Shown piece by piece: positions 53,860-62,323 of a stretch of DNA of 64,000 nt. Source of the DNA: Mycolicibacterium thermoresistibile (GTDB lineage: Bacteria; Actinomycetota; Actinomycetes; Mycobacteriales; Mycobacteriaceae); contig NZ_LT906483.1 in the NCBI RefSeq assembly GCF_900187065.1, positions 3,782,001 through 3,846,000 of the forward strand, written 5' to 3'. Below the pieces are notes generated by a model. The model was not told where the DNA came from and made no database searches. It saw only the letters and a program-made list of their open reading frames with translations. Position numbers and translations under genes: made by a program. Position 1 is the first letter of the stretch, and each line of letters begins with the position of its first letter.

Positions 53860-54342
53860 ATGACCGAGACCGGCACCACCCGACGAACCACCCCGAAGTA
53901 CATGGCGGTGCAGGGTGCCGCCCTGCTGATGGGCGCGCTGTTGCTGCTCATCGGCGCGGCGGGCTTCATCCCCGGCCTCACCACCGGCTACGACGGGCTG
54001 TCCTGGTGGGGCCACGAGTCGACGGCCCGGCTGTTCGACATGTTCACCGTCTCCGCGCTGCACAACATCGTGCACCTGGCGGCCGGGGCGGGCGGGCTGC
54101 TGCTGGCCCGCAGCTACGCCGCCGCCCGCGCCTATCTGCTCGGCGGCGGCGCGGTGTTCCTCGCCCTGTGGGGCTACGGACTGGCCGTCGACAAGGCCGG
54201 GCCGGGCAACGTGATCCCGCTCGACAATGCCGGCAATTGGCTGCACTTCGCGCTCGGTGTGGTGATGGTGGTGCTGGGCCTGACACTGGCCGCCCAGCGC
54301 GATCCCACCCGGCATCGTCGCCGGGCGGCCCGGGCTAGCTGA
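53860..54342 (+). CDS. DUF4383 membrane protein
   Basis: 160 residues, four membrane helices (about 15-38, 60-80, 86-106, 118-138), with LHNIVHLAAGAGGLLLAR typical of DUF4383. ATG at 53860 follows CAGGAGGCGGGG. Convergent with the exopolyphosphatase gene, overlapping it by 8 bp. Function unknown. Confidence 0.88.
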   Translation: MTETGTTRRTTPKYMAVQGAALLMGALLLLIGAAGFIPGLTTGYDGLSWWGHESTARLFDMFTVSALHNIVHLAAGAGGLLLARSYAAARAYLLGGGAVFLALWGYGLAVDKAGPGNVIPLDNAGNWLHFALGVVMVVLGLTLAAQRDPTRHRRRAARAS

Positions 54343-55291
54343 TCGACAGCGCGATCCCGTCGAGGATGTCGTGCTCGCTGACGATGAGTTCCTCGATGCC
54401 GGCCCGCTGCCGCAGCAGCGCCGCCAACTCCTCCACGATGATCGCGCCGCCGCCGATGACGTCCACCCGTCCCTCGTGCATCGGGCCGAGCGCGGCGCGC
54501 TGCTGACGCGTCATCGCCACCAGGTCGTCGCACACCCGCAACAGGTCCGAGAATCCCACCCGGGAGAGGTGGATCGCCTCGGAGTCGTAGCTGGCCAGAT
54601 CGTGGGCCAGCGCCGCGAGCGTGGTCATGGTTCCGGCCACCCCGACCCAGGTCCTCGCCCGTTCGACGGGCACCCGCCGGATCACCTCGTCCAGCGCCCC
54701 GCGCACCACGGCCCGCGCGGCGTCGATCTCCGCGGCGGTCGGCGGATCGGACGGCAGGCACCGCTCGGTCAGCCGCACACATCCGATGTCGGCGGAGACC
54801 GCCGCCGCCACCTCGGTTGCCCCCAGCACCACCTCGGTGGAGCCGCCGCCGAGGTCGACCACGACGAACGGCGCTGCGGCGGAATCCAGTTCGGCCACCG
54901 CACCGCGGAAGGACAGTTCGGCCTCCTCGGCGCCGGTGATCACCTCGGCCACCGCCCCGGGGACCACCGTGCCGAGCACCTCGGCGGTCATCGCGAAGAA
55001 CGCGTCGCGGTTGATCACGTCCCGCGCCGCCGACGTCGCCACCATCCGCACCTCGGCGACCCCGTGGGCCCGCATCAACTCGGCGTAGTCGGTGAGCGCC
55101 GCCCGGGTCCGCTCCAGCGCCTCGGGCGCGAACTCACCTGTGGCGTCGACACCTTGACCCAACCGCACGATCCGCATCTCGCGATGCACGTCGCGCAGCC
55201 GGCCGCCCGGGCCGGCCCGGTCGGCGATGAGCAGCCGGATCGAGTTGGTGCCGCAGTCGACGGCGGCGACCCGGCCTACCGCCGGATCCAC
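54335..55291 (-). CDS. ppx2: Exopolyphosphatase / guanosine pentaphosphate phosphohydrolase family (Ppx2-like)
   Basis: 318 residues of the ASKHA fold. Phosphate-1 loop VAAVDCGTNSIRLLI (8-22) and phosphate-2 loop FVVVDLGGGSTEVVLG (about 141-156) with catalytic E in TGAEEAELSF. Members release phosphate from polyphosphate or convert pppGpp to ppGpp; M. tuberculosis Rv1026 at this position is a Ppx. GTG at 55291 overlaps the end of the DUF501 gene by 16 bp, so it is part of the eno-ftsB-DUF501 operon. Confidence 0.92.
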   Translation of the reverse strand: MDPAVGRVAAVDCGTNSIRLLIADRAGPGGRLRDVHREMRIVRLGQGVDATGEFAPEALERTRAALTDYAELMRAHGVAEVRMVATSAARDVINRDAFFAMTAEVLGTVVPGAVAEVITGAEEAELSFRGAVAELDSAAAPFVVVDLGGGSTEVVLGATEVAAAVSADIGCVRLTERCLPSDPPTAAEIDAARAVVRGALDEVIRRVPVERARTWVGVAGTMTTLAALAHDLASYDSEAIHLSRVGFSDLLRVCDDLVAMTRQQRAALGPMHEGRVDVIGGGAIIVEELAALLRQRAGIEELIVSEHDILDGIALSIS

Positions 55292-55773
55292 GTGTCCCGT
55301 TCCACAATCCCCTCCATCGCCGGATCCTCGGCCAGCATCGCCAACGCCTCATCTCCCAGCGGATTGACCCCCGGCCCCTTCGCCAGCGAGTGCGCGATCA
55401 GCACGTGCAGGCATTTGACCCGGTCGGGCATGCCGCCGCCGGAGAACGTGGTGCCCAACGGTTCGATCGCGTCGCGTTCGGCCAGATACGCCTCGTGCGC
55501 ACGACGGTACGCCGCCGCGAGCTCCGGATCCTGCTGCAGCCGCTCGGTCATCTCCCGCATCACCCCGGCCGCCTCCAGCCGGCTGGCGGCCGCGACCAGC
55601 TTCGGGTGGGTCAGGTAGTACAGCGTCGGGAACGGCGTACCGTCCGGCAGCCTGGGGGCGGTCTTGATCACCCCGGGCTCGCCGTTGGGGCAGCGGTAGG
55701 AGATCTCCAGCACACCCCGGGGTTCGCGGCCCAGCTGCCGTTCGACGATCTCCAGATCAGCGGGATCAACCAC
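55276..55773 (-). CDS. DUF501 protein (Rv1025-like)
   Basis: 165 residues, cytosolic. Family landmarks: DLEIVERQLGREPRGVLEIS, RCPNGEPGVIKTAPRLPDGT, FPTLYYLTHP and a C-terminal RVKCLHVLIAHSLAKGPGVNPLG with a conserved-looking C/H pair. GTG at 55773 overlaps the end of the ftsB-like gene by 8 bp. Conserved beside ftsB and ppx across actinobacteria, function unknown. Confidence 0.9.
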   Translation of the reverse strand: MVDPADLEIVERQLGREPRGVLEISYRCPNGEPGVIKTAPRLPDGTPFPTLYYLTHPKLVAAASRLEAAGVMREMTERLQQDPELAAAYRRAHEAYLAERDAIEPLGTTFSGGGMPDRVKCLHVLIAHSLAKGPGVNPLGDEALAMLAEDPAMEGIVERDTWIRR

Positions 55774-56470
55774 CGGGCATCGGCTCCCCTGGCGGCACCG
55801 GCTCGACCGGCGCGGGTGGCGGACCGTCCGGCACCGGAGCCGAGGGATCATCCGGCGCCGGGCCGGGTGACGGCGCCGGGCCGTGCGGCTCGTCGGCGAT
55901 GGTGCGCCACAGCGACGTGTACCACGGCTCGTCCGACGGTGCGACCGCCGCGTGCGCATCCGGCGGTTCGGGCACCTCGGCCCCCGGCGGCAGCTGCACC
56001 TGGTACGGGATGTCGCCGGGCATCACGAAACCGAGGCGTTCGCGGGCCTGGGCGGCGATGTACGCCGGATCGGCCAGCTTGAGCTTCTGCTCCTCGAGCT
56101 CGGCGATCTGCTCACGAAGCTGTTCCTGAACGGCTTTGAGCTGCATCATCTCGGTGCGTTGCGCGAAGTAGGTGCGGACCGGCCCGGCGATGGTCAGCGT
56201 CAGCACGCACACCACCGCCGCCAGGATCGCCGCGCGGCGGGCCGTCGACCCGAACCGCTGCTCGGACTGCTGCTCCGCCGAGGCGACGATGTGCTGGCGG
56301 ATGGTGTCTGCGGTGTCGTTCGACTCGGCCGCCGACCGCGCATCGGTGGCCCGGGGCTCGCGGCGCGCCGGTGGCCCGCCCCGCGGCCGTCCCCGGTTCC
56401 CGGCACCCGGTTTCGCCGGCCGCGGGGCCGGGGTCCGTCGCCGCGAGTCGGGCCGCTTACCTTCGGGCAC
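55766..56470 (-). CDS. FtsB/DivIC-like septum formation initiator
   Basis: 234 residues. Long basic, Pro/Arg-rich cytosolic N-terminus (1-75), one membrane helix (about 78-98), a coiled coil (about 103-135: MMQLKAVQEQLREQIAELEE) and the DivIC-type ERLGFVMPGDIPYQV block, then a proline-rich tail. This is the actinobacterial FtsB-like layout (M. tuberculosis Rv1024). It acts at the division septum with FtsL/FtsQ. GTG at 56470, three bases after eno. Confidence 0.9.
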   Translation of the reverse strand: MPEGKRPDSRRRTPAPRPAKPGAGNRGRPRGGPPARREPRATDARSAAESNDTADTIRQHIVASAEQQSEQRFGSTARRAAILAAVVCVLTLTIAGPVRTYFAQRTEMMQLKAVQEQLREQIAELEEQKLKLADPAYIAAQARERLGFVMPGDIPYQVQLPPGAEVPEPPDAHAAVAPSDEPWYTSLWRTIADEPHGPAPSPGPAPDDPSAPVPDGPPPAPVEPVPPGEPMPGG

Positions 56471-56473
56471 AGG

Positions 56474-57763
56474 CTATTTGGTCTCGATTCCGAATCGGGG
56501 GAAGGCCAGGTCACCGGCGTAGCGGGCGGCGTCACCGAGGGTCTCCTCGATGCGCAGCAGCTGGTTGTACTTGGCCACGCGTTCGCTGCGCGCCGGCGCG
56601 CCGGTTTTGATCTGGCCGCTGCCCACCGCCACCGCGAGATCGGCGATGGTGGTGTCCTCGGTCTCCCCGCTGCGGTGGCTCATCATGGTGCGGTACCCGC
56701 TGTTGTGGGCCAGGGCCACCGCGTCCAGGGTCTCGGTGAGCGTGCCGATCTGGTTCACCTTGACCAGCAGCGCGTTGGCGGCGCCCTTCTCGATGCCCTC
56801 CTCGAGCCGTTCCGGGTTGGTGACGAACAGGTCGTCGCCGACCAGCTGGACGCGGTCACCGAGGGCGTTGGTCAGCGCCACCCAGCCGTCCCAGTCGTCC
56901 TCGGCCAGCGGGTCCTCGATGGACACCAGCGGGTAGGAGTCCAGCAGCCCGCTGTAGAACTCCGCCATCTGATCGGCGGTGCGGGTGGACTTCTCGAAGG
57001 CGTAGCCGGTGCCGGCGGTGAAGAACTCCGTCGCCGCGACGTCGAGCGCCAACGCCACCTCGGCGCCGAGCTGGAAGCCGGCCGACTCGACCGCCGAGGC
57101 GATCAGATCCAGCGCCGAACGGGTGTCGGGCACATCCGGCGCGAACCCGCCCTCATCGCCCAGGCCGGTGGCCAGGCCCTGCTTCTTCAGCACCGCCTTC
57201 AGCGCGTGGTACACCTCGGTGCCCCAGCGCAGCGCCTCCTTGAAGCTCGGGGCGCCGATCGGGGCGATCATGAACTCCTGCACGTCGACGCCGGTGTCGG
57301 CGTGCGCGCCGCCGTTGAGGATGTTCATCATCGGCACCGGCAGGATGTGGGCGTTCGGCCCGCCGACGTAGCGGAACAGCGGCAACCCGGCCGATTCGGC
57401 CGCCGCCTTGGCGACCGCCAGCGACACCCCCAGCATCGCGTTGGCGCCCAGCCGCGACTTGTCGGGGGTGCCGTCGAGGTCCACCAGCGCCTGATCGACC
57501 AGCCGTTGATCATCGGCGCTCATCGTGATCACCGCCGGGGCGATCTCGTCGAGCACGGAGTTGACCGCCTTCTCGACGCCCTTACCGCCGTAGCGGGACC
57601 CGCCGTCGCGCAGCTCCACCGCCTCGTGCTCGCCGGTGGACGCACCCGAGGGCACGGCGGCCCGGGCGAACGTTCCGTCGGTGAGCGCCACCTCGACCTC
57701 GATTGTCGGGTTTCCGCGGGAATCGAGGATCTCCCGGGCTCCGACCTGTTCGATGATGGGCAA
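56474..57763 (-). CDS. eno: Enolase
   Basis: 429 residues. Interconverts 2-phosphoglycerate and phosphoenolpyruvate; cytosolic. The N-terminal IEQVGAREILDSRGNPTIEV, the acid/base region HILPVPMMNILNGGAHAD and the C-terminal MSHRSGETEDT motif are all present. The start is TTG at 57763 (behind AAGGAG), giving the family's usual first residues PIIEQV. It heads the operon eno-ftsB-DUF501-ppx. Confidence 0.97.
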   Translation of the reverse strand: MPIIEQVGAREILDSRGNPTIEVEVALTDGTFARAAVPSGASTGEHEAVELRDGGSRYGGKGVEKAVNSVLDEIAPAVITMSADDQRLVDQALVDLDGTPDKSRLGANAMLGVSLAVAKAAAESAGLPLFRYVGGPNAHILPVPMMNILNGGAHADTGVDVQEFMIAPIGAPSFKEALRWGTEVYHALKAVLKKQGLATGLGDEGGFAPDVPDTRSALDLIASAVESAGFQLGAEVALALDVAATEFFTAGTGYAFEKSTRTADQMAEFYSGLLDSYPLVSIEDPLAEDDWDGWVALTNALGDRVQLVGDDLFVTNPERLEEGIEKGAANALLVKVNQIGTLTETLDAVALAHNSGYRTMMSHRSGETEDTTIADLAVAVGSGQIKTGAPARSERVAKYNQLLRIEETLGDAARYAGDLAFPRFGIETK

Positions 57764-57840
57764 TGGTTTCTCCTTGCTGATACGGGTGAACGGACTGCGC
57801 TAGCCCCTGAGCCTAAAGCGTGGGGTTGTCCGTCGCGCAG

Positions 57841-58572
57841 CTAGAGGCCGTGTCCGTTGGCATAGGCGGTGGCCCAGTCCCGCACCGAGCGGGCATAGGG
57901 GTCGGAGTAGTTGTAGGCCCGCAGCGCCTCCATCCAGCCCCGGGGGGTGGACAGATCCTTGCCCCGCCAGCACAGATAGCCCGCCGCCGACAGGGCCGCG
58001 TCGTCGATGTTATCCGGGTCGACCACCCCGTCGTTGTTGGCGTCGACGCCGTAGAGGCGCCAGGTTTCCGGGATGAACTGCATCGGACCCATCGCGCGGT
58101 CCAGTTCGCTGTCACCGTCGAGCTCCCCGCCGTCGGTGTCGGTCAGGCGCAGGTTGCCGGCCGACCCGTCCAACCGCATCCCGCGGATCGGCGGGGTGAC
58201 GTTGCCGTCGGTGGCGACCATCGCACCCCGGTAGGTGCCGTGATGGCTCTCCACCATCCCGATACCGGCCAGCGTGGTCCAGGTGATCTTGCACTTGGGG
58301 TTCACCACCTCGGCGACCCGCGCGGCGTAGGCGTAGGCCTCCAGCGCGGTGACCGGGATCCCGAGCTTCGGCGCCCGCTCGGCGGCCCACTCGTGCAGCT
58401 GATCAGCCGGACGGCCCTCGACGTAGATGTCGATGGCCGGAACCGGATCACCCGCCGGCGGCGGCACGCCCTCGGGGATCGGTACGCCCAACTGAAAGGA
58501 ACAACTGGATGCCAGCAACAACGCCGTTGCACCGATCACTGCAACAGGCCGTAGCCAACGAACCGGCGACAC
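57841..58572 (-). CDS. lpqU: Lytic transglycosylase-like lipoprotein LpqU
   Basis: 243 residues. Lipoprotein signal with Cys at residue 24 (LLASSC). MltB-type lysozyme-like fold with catalytic Glu E108 in GMVESHHGTYRG, AMGPMQFIPETW and an AYNYSDPYARSVRDWA C-terminus. It cuts peptidoglycan glycan strands at the outer face of the membrane. GTG at 58572. Same strand and order as M. tuberculosis Rv1022 between eno and mazG, but here the EfeO-EfeB genes and a repeat element separate it from mazG. Confidence 0.92.
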   Translation of the reverse strand: MSPVRWLRPVAVIGATALLLASSCSFQLGVPIPEGVPPPAGDPVPAIDIYVEGRPADQLHEWAAERAPKLGIPVTALEAYAYAARVAEVVNPKCKITWTTLAGIGMVESHHGTYRGAMVATDGNVTPPIRGMRLDGSAGNLRLTDTDGGELDGDSELDRAMGPMQFIPETWRLYGVDANNDGVVDPDNIDDAALSAAGYLCWRGKDLSTPRGWMEALRAYNYSDPYARSVRDWATAYANGHGL

Positions 58573-58731
58573 CAGACTCCCTCAACCAACGTCTGTCGAT
58601 GCCCATAGTCCCACGCGCCGCGGCGGAGGGCGGAGAGCACCGCCCGGCGGGCGTGGGCCAGCAAACCCCATTCGGGGCGCACGGTCACCCCGGCCGGTCG
58701 ACGCGACCTGTCCATGCTGACCAGCGGGCTC

Positions 58732-58752
58732 GGTAGGTTAGGCGAACCTACC
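58732..58752. promoter_or_regulatory. IdeR (iron) box
   Basis: Perfect 8-bp arms GGTAGGTT and AACCTACC around a 5-bp centre; the middle 17 bp match the IdeR consensus except for one base. A candidate -10 (TACTGT, 58773-58778) lies about 20 bp downstream, so the box covers the -35 region. Iron-dependent repression of the efeO-efeB genes is expected. Confidence 0.85.
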
Positions 58753-58806
58753 CTGTCCAGCGAAAAATTCGGTACTGTTTCCGGGTCGACGGCGAGGAGG
58801 GCGCAG

Positions 58807-59736
58807 ATGAGACGGTTCGTCGCATGGACGGTGCCCGTGGCGGCGCTGGCGCTGATCGCGGCCGGGTGTGCGAGCGGCGACTCCGCCGACCGCGCGGAGT
58901 CGACCGGGACCGGGACGGTCACCGAGACCACCGAGGCGGCCGCCGGTGCGGACAATCCGTTGATCGTCGAGGCGGTGGACCAGTACCACGCCTACGCGGT
59001 CGAGCAGACCGAGGAGCTGGTCCGGGTCACCAGGACGTTCACCGACGCGGTGCGGGCGGGGGATCTGCCCGCCGCCCAGGCCGCCTATGCGCCGTCGCGG
59101 CAGCCGTGGGAGCGCATCGAACCGCTGGCCGCGCTGGTCGAGCAGATCGATGTGCTGATCGACGCCCGCGTCGACGACTTCGCCGGTATCGACGATCCGG
59201 CGTTCTCCGGCTGGCACCGCCTGGAACACCTGCTGTTCGAGCAGAACACCACCGAGGGTGGGGTGCCGTTCGCCGATCAACTCGACCGTGACGTCGCGCG
59301 GTTGCGCGACGAGATGGCGTCCCTCGAGATCGCCCCGGTCGACGTGCCGGTGGGTGCGGCCGAGCTGATCGAAGAGGTGTCCGAGGGCAAGGTCACCGGC
59401 GAGGAGAACCGCTACGCCAAGACCGACCTGTGGGATTTCGAGGCGAACCTGCAGGGCTCCCGGGTGGCGATCGACACGTTGTCGCCGGCTCTCGCCGAAG
59501 CGGATCCGGCGCTGCTCGGCCGGATCAACGACGGGTTCGACGAGATCTTCGAGACCATGCAGCCGCTGCGCCGCGGTGACGGCTGGGTGCTGTACTGCAC
59601 CGAGGACGACCCGTACCCGTCCCCGCGCTGCCCGGAGGTGACAGTGCCGCGGCAGACCGTGGACACGCTCAAGGCGCAGCTGGCCGGGCTGTCCGAAGAG
59701 GTGTCACAAGTGGCGGGGGTGTTGGATCTGAAGTGA
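58807..59736 (+). CDS. efeO: EfeO-type iron-uptake lipoprotein (M75/imelysin family)
   Basis: 309 residues. Lipobox LIAAGC (C21), then the helical M75 domain with the metal-binding motif GWHRLE (H137, E140). EfeO proteins hand iron to the permease EfeU or act with EfeB. The N-terminal cupredoxin domain of E. coli EfeO is absent, as in many actinobacterial forms. ATG at 58807 follows GGAGG. Preceded by an IdeR box; the next gene overlaps it by 4 bp (GTGA). Confidence 0.88.
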   Translation: MRRFVAWTVPVAALALIAAGCASGDSADRAESTGTGTVTETTEAAAGADNPLIVEAVDQYHAYAVEQTEELVRVTRTFTDAVRAGDLPAAQAAYAPSRQPWERIEPLAALVEQIDVLIDARVDDFAGIDDPAFSGWHRLEHLLFEQNTTEGGVPFADQLDRDVARLRDEMASLEIAPVDVPVGAAELIEEVSEGKVTGEENRYAKTDLWDFEANLQGSRVAIDTLSPALAEADPALLGRINDGFDEIFETMQPLRRGDGWVLYCTEDDPYPSPRCPEVTVPRQTVDTLKAQLAGLSEEVSQVAGVLDLK

Positions 59737-60986
59737 CCGGTCCGGACGGGCGGCGCGGCATCTCACGCCGCAGGTTCGTCGCCGGCACCCTGGGTGCGGG
59801 TGCGGCGGTCGGCGCCGCCGCGATGGTCCCGGGATGCGCGGGCCGGCAGGATGATTCGCTTCCCGACTCACCGCGGTTCGTTCCGTTCGAGGGTCCGCAC
59901 CAGACCGGCATCACCGCGCTGCCGGTGCCGCGGCTGGGCCTGCTGGCGTCGTTCAAGGTGGTCTCCGACGACCGGTCCCGGCTGGCGCTGGTGCTGCGCG
60001 AGCTCACCGACGAGATCCGTGGTCTGATGGCCGGCCGACCACCCGAGGTGCGGGATCCGGCGTATCCCCCGGTCGACTCGGGCATCCTCGGCGCCCAACC
60101 GCCGCCGGACGATCTATCGGTGGTGGTCGGTGTCGGGGCGTCGGTGTTCGACGACCGGTTCGGCCTGGCCGACCGGCGCCCCAACGAGCTGGTCACGATG
60201 CCGTTTCTGGCCAATGACCGGCTCGATCCGAAACTGTCGCACGGGGATCTGCTGCTGAGCCTGGAGGCCGGGCACACCGACACCCTCCAGTTCGCGCTGC
60301 GTCAGTTGATGCGCCGCACCCGGCGGGATCTGGTGCTGCACTGGATGATCGACGGGTACGCCCGCGGCGCCGGCTCGGGTGTGCCGACCGAGACGCCGCG
60401 GAATCTGCTGGGGTTCAAGGACGGCACCGCCAACCTCGATTCCGGCGACGCGGCGCTGATGGACCGGTATGTGTGGGTCGGCTCTGACGACGGCGAGCCG
60501 GACTGGGCGGTCGGCGGGTCGTATCAGGTGGTGCGGCTGATCCGGATGTTCGTCGAGTTCTGGGACCGCACCCGGCTCGCCGAGCAGGAGGCGATCTTCG
60601 GCCGGCACAAGGTCAGCGGCGCCCCGCTGGGCATGTCCGACGAGTTCGACGATCCCGACTACGCGTCCGATCCCGACGGCGAACGGATTCCGCTCAACGC
60701 CCACATCCGGCTGGCCAACCCGCGCACCCCGGAGACCGAGGACAATCTGCTGTTGCGGCGGGGATTCTCGTATGCGCGGGGATTCGACGGCGCGGGCCGG
60801 CTCGATCAGGGGTTGGCGTTCGTGTGCTATCAGCGCAGCCTGCGCCGGGGTTTTCTGGCGGTGCAGGAACGGCTCAAGGGTGAGCCGCTCGAGGAGTACA
60901 TCCTGCCGGTGGGCGGCGGGTTCTTCTTCGCGCTGCCCGGGGTCAGCGAGCCGGACCGCTACCTCGGCGATGCGCTGGTCGACTGA
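59733..60986 (+). CDS. efeB: Tat-exported dye-decolorizing heme peroxidase (EfeB-like)
   Basis: 417 residues. Twin-arginine signal SRRRFVAG (11-18) with a cysteine after the hydrophobic stretch (GC, residue 35). DyP motifs: GFKDGT (D230), proximal heme ligand H324 in NAHIR and R342 in LLRRGFSYARG. EfeB releases iron from or oxidises iron/heme at the membrane. Translation is coupled to efeO through a 4-bp overlap. No efeU permease gene adjoins the pair. Confidence 0.93.
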   Translation: MTGPDGRRGISRRRFVAGTLGAGAAVGAAAMVPGCAGRQDDSLPDSPRFVPFEGPHQTGITALPVPRLGLLASFKVVSDDRSRLALVLRELTDEIRGLMAGRPPEVRDPAYPPVDSGILGAQPPPDDLSVVVGVGASVFDDRFGLADRRPNELVTMPFLANDRLDPKLSHGDLLLSLEAGHTDTLQFALRQLMRRTRRDLVLHWMIDGYARGAGSGVPTETPRNLLGFKDGTANLDSGDAALMDRYVWVGSDDGEPDWAVGGSYQVVRLIRMFVEFWDRTRLAEQEAIFGRHKVSGAPLGMSDEFDDPDYASDPDGERIPLNAHIRLANPRTPETEDNLLLRRGFSYARGFDGAGRLDQGLAFVCYQRSLRRGFLAVQERLKGEPLEEYILPVGGGFFFALPGVSEPDRYLGDALVD

Positions 60987-61009
60987 CTCGCGCCGGGTGC
61001 TGGGCCGTT

Positions 61010-61227
61010 TCGGGTGTGCGCCATCGGCTTCGGGTGTGCGCCATCGGCTTCGGGTGTGCGCCATCGGCTTCGGATGTGCAACGGCTGAGGCGAATGTGCG
61101 CACAGGTACGGATTTCACCCGATTCGCCTGTGTGGTCTCACGCTGAGAACACTGTCCGCACACTGAATGCGGCGGGTTCACCCTGAACGCGGTGCGATCA
61201 CATTGACCGCAATCACGTCACACTCAG
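61010..61227. repeat. Phased-box element 3
   Basis: Left boxes at 61010, 61030 and 61050 (TCGGGTGTGC, within three perfect 20-bp units), 61070 (TCGGATGTGC) and 61090 (GCGAATGTGC). Core with CACAGG...CCTGTG and ATTTCACCCGATTC. Inverted boxes at 61138 (TCACGCTGAG), 61158 (GCACACTGAA), 61178 (TCACCCTGAA), 61198 (TCACATTGAC) and 61218 (TCACACTCAG). All steps are exactly 20 bp; last left to first right is 48 bp. Lies between convergent efeB and mazG. Confidence 0.85.
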
Positions 61228-61231
61228 CCGG

Positions 61232-62323
61232 TCAGGGCTCGTCTGCCGCGGCGCCGTCACCGGGTTCGCCGTCACCGGGTTCGCCGTCACCGGAGTGCGC
61301 AGGCTCAGCGTCGGATTCGGCCCCGCTCACAGTTTCGGCGTCGACCTCGGCCACAGTTCCGGCCTCCGCCGCGCTGACCGTCGGCCAGTAGGTGCGCCAT
61401 TCCTCTTCGGTGATGTCGTCCAGCGGCGCCACATCGAGCTCTTCGGGCACGTCCTCACCGCGGCGGACGGCGGCGACTGCCTCCTCCACCCGCCGCACGG
61501 TGTCCATGAACTCCAGCACATGGGTCCGCAGCACATGCTCGGCGTCCGAACCCGCCGACACGGCGACCGAGGTGATGGTGGACGGGATCAGGTCGGCGGG
61601 CAGGCCGGCCTGGGTCACCCGCTCGATCACCTTCTGCGCCAACGCAAGAGCGGGCTGCCCGGTGGGCACATCGTCCAGACAGGAACGGTTGCGCTTGGAC
61701 CGCCGTTCCAGGGCCTTGCGTTCCTCCCACTGCGCCAACTGCTCGTCCAGGGTCACCGGTTCACCGGCCAGCACGGCGGGCACCCGGTTGCCCAGCTTGC
61801 GCACCAGCGCGTCGGCGACATCGTCGATGGAGAACGGGTTCTCCGGCGCGTCCTCGGCGATGCGCGCGTGAAACAGTACTTGCAGCAACACATCTCCGAG
61901 CTCCTCACGCAGCTCGTCGGCGTTGCCGCTGCGCACCGCGTCGAACAGCTCGTAGGTCTCCTCGAGCAGGTAGCGGCGCAACGAATCGTGGGTCTGCTCG
62001 CTCTCCCACGGCCCCGAGGTGCGCAACTGGTCCATCATCGCCACCGCGTCGAGCAGCCGTTCACCCGGATACGGCTCCGGTGCGCGGATCAACTGCTCAC
62101 CGGCGGCCAGCCTGTCCTGCACGGCGGGGTGATCGGGATCGGACGACAGCAGCACCGGAGCCGGGTCGTCATCGGAGTCGGCCATCCACGGCCGCGCCGA
62201 CGGCAGCGACCACGGCACCTTGACCGGCATCTCCTCGGTGTACTGGACGTCCCCGGCCAACAACCCCACCGCCTCCACCGGTACCAGCGATGGCCGCCGG
62301 GGATCGACCAGGACCACGGTCAT
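61232..62323 (-). CDS. mazG: Nucleoside triphosphate pyrophosphohydrolase MazG
   Basis: 363 residues. Hydrolyses NTPs/dNTPs to NMPs, housecleaning of oxidised nucleotides. The Mg-binding signature is EETYE (E121, E122, E125) with EELGD (E141, D144), and a second partial MazG region follows. The N-terminal 80 residues form the extra mycobacterial domain. The C-terminus is an acidic tail ending in a GDGEP repeat coded by an 18-bp-period DNA repeat (about 61246-61300). Start ATG at 62323 overlaps the mfd stop by 4 bp, so it is coupled to mfd. Confidence 0.95.
   Translation of the reverse strand: MTVVLVDPRRPSLVPVEAVGLLAGDVQYTEEMPVKVPWSLPSARPWMADSDDDPAPVLLSSDPDHPAVQDRLAAGEQLIRAPEPYPGERLLDAVAMMDQLRTSGPWESEQTHDSLRRYLLEETYELFDAVRSGNADELREELGDVLLQVLFHARIAEDAPENPFSIDDVADALVRKLGNRVPAVLAGEPVTLDEQLAQWEERKALERRSKRNRSCLDDVPTGQPALALAQKVIERVTQAGLPADLIPSTITSVAVSAGSDAEHVLRTHVLEFMDTVRRVEEAVAAVRRGEDVPEELDVAPLDDITEEEWRTYWPTVSAAEAGTVAEVDAETVSGAESDAEPAHSGDGEPGDGEPGDGAAADEP

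Noticed and set aside
55883..57844. A 653-codon open frame on the plus strand
   Set aside because: Antisense to eno and the ftsB-like gene; product is Gly/Arg/His-rich without domains.
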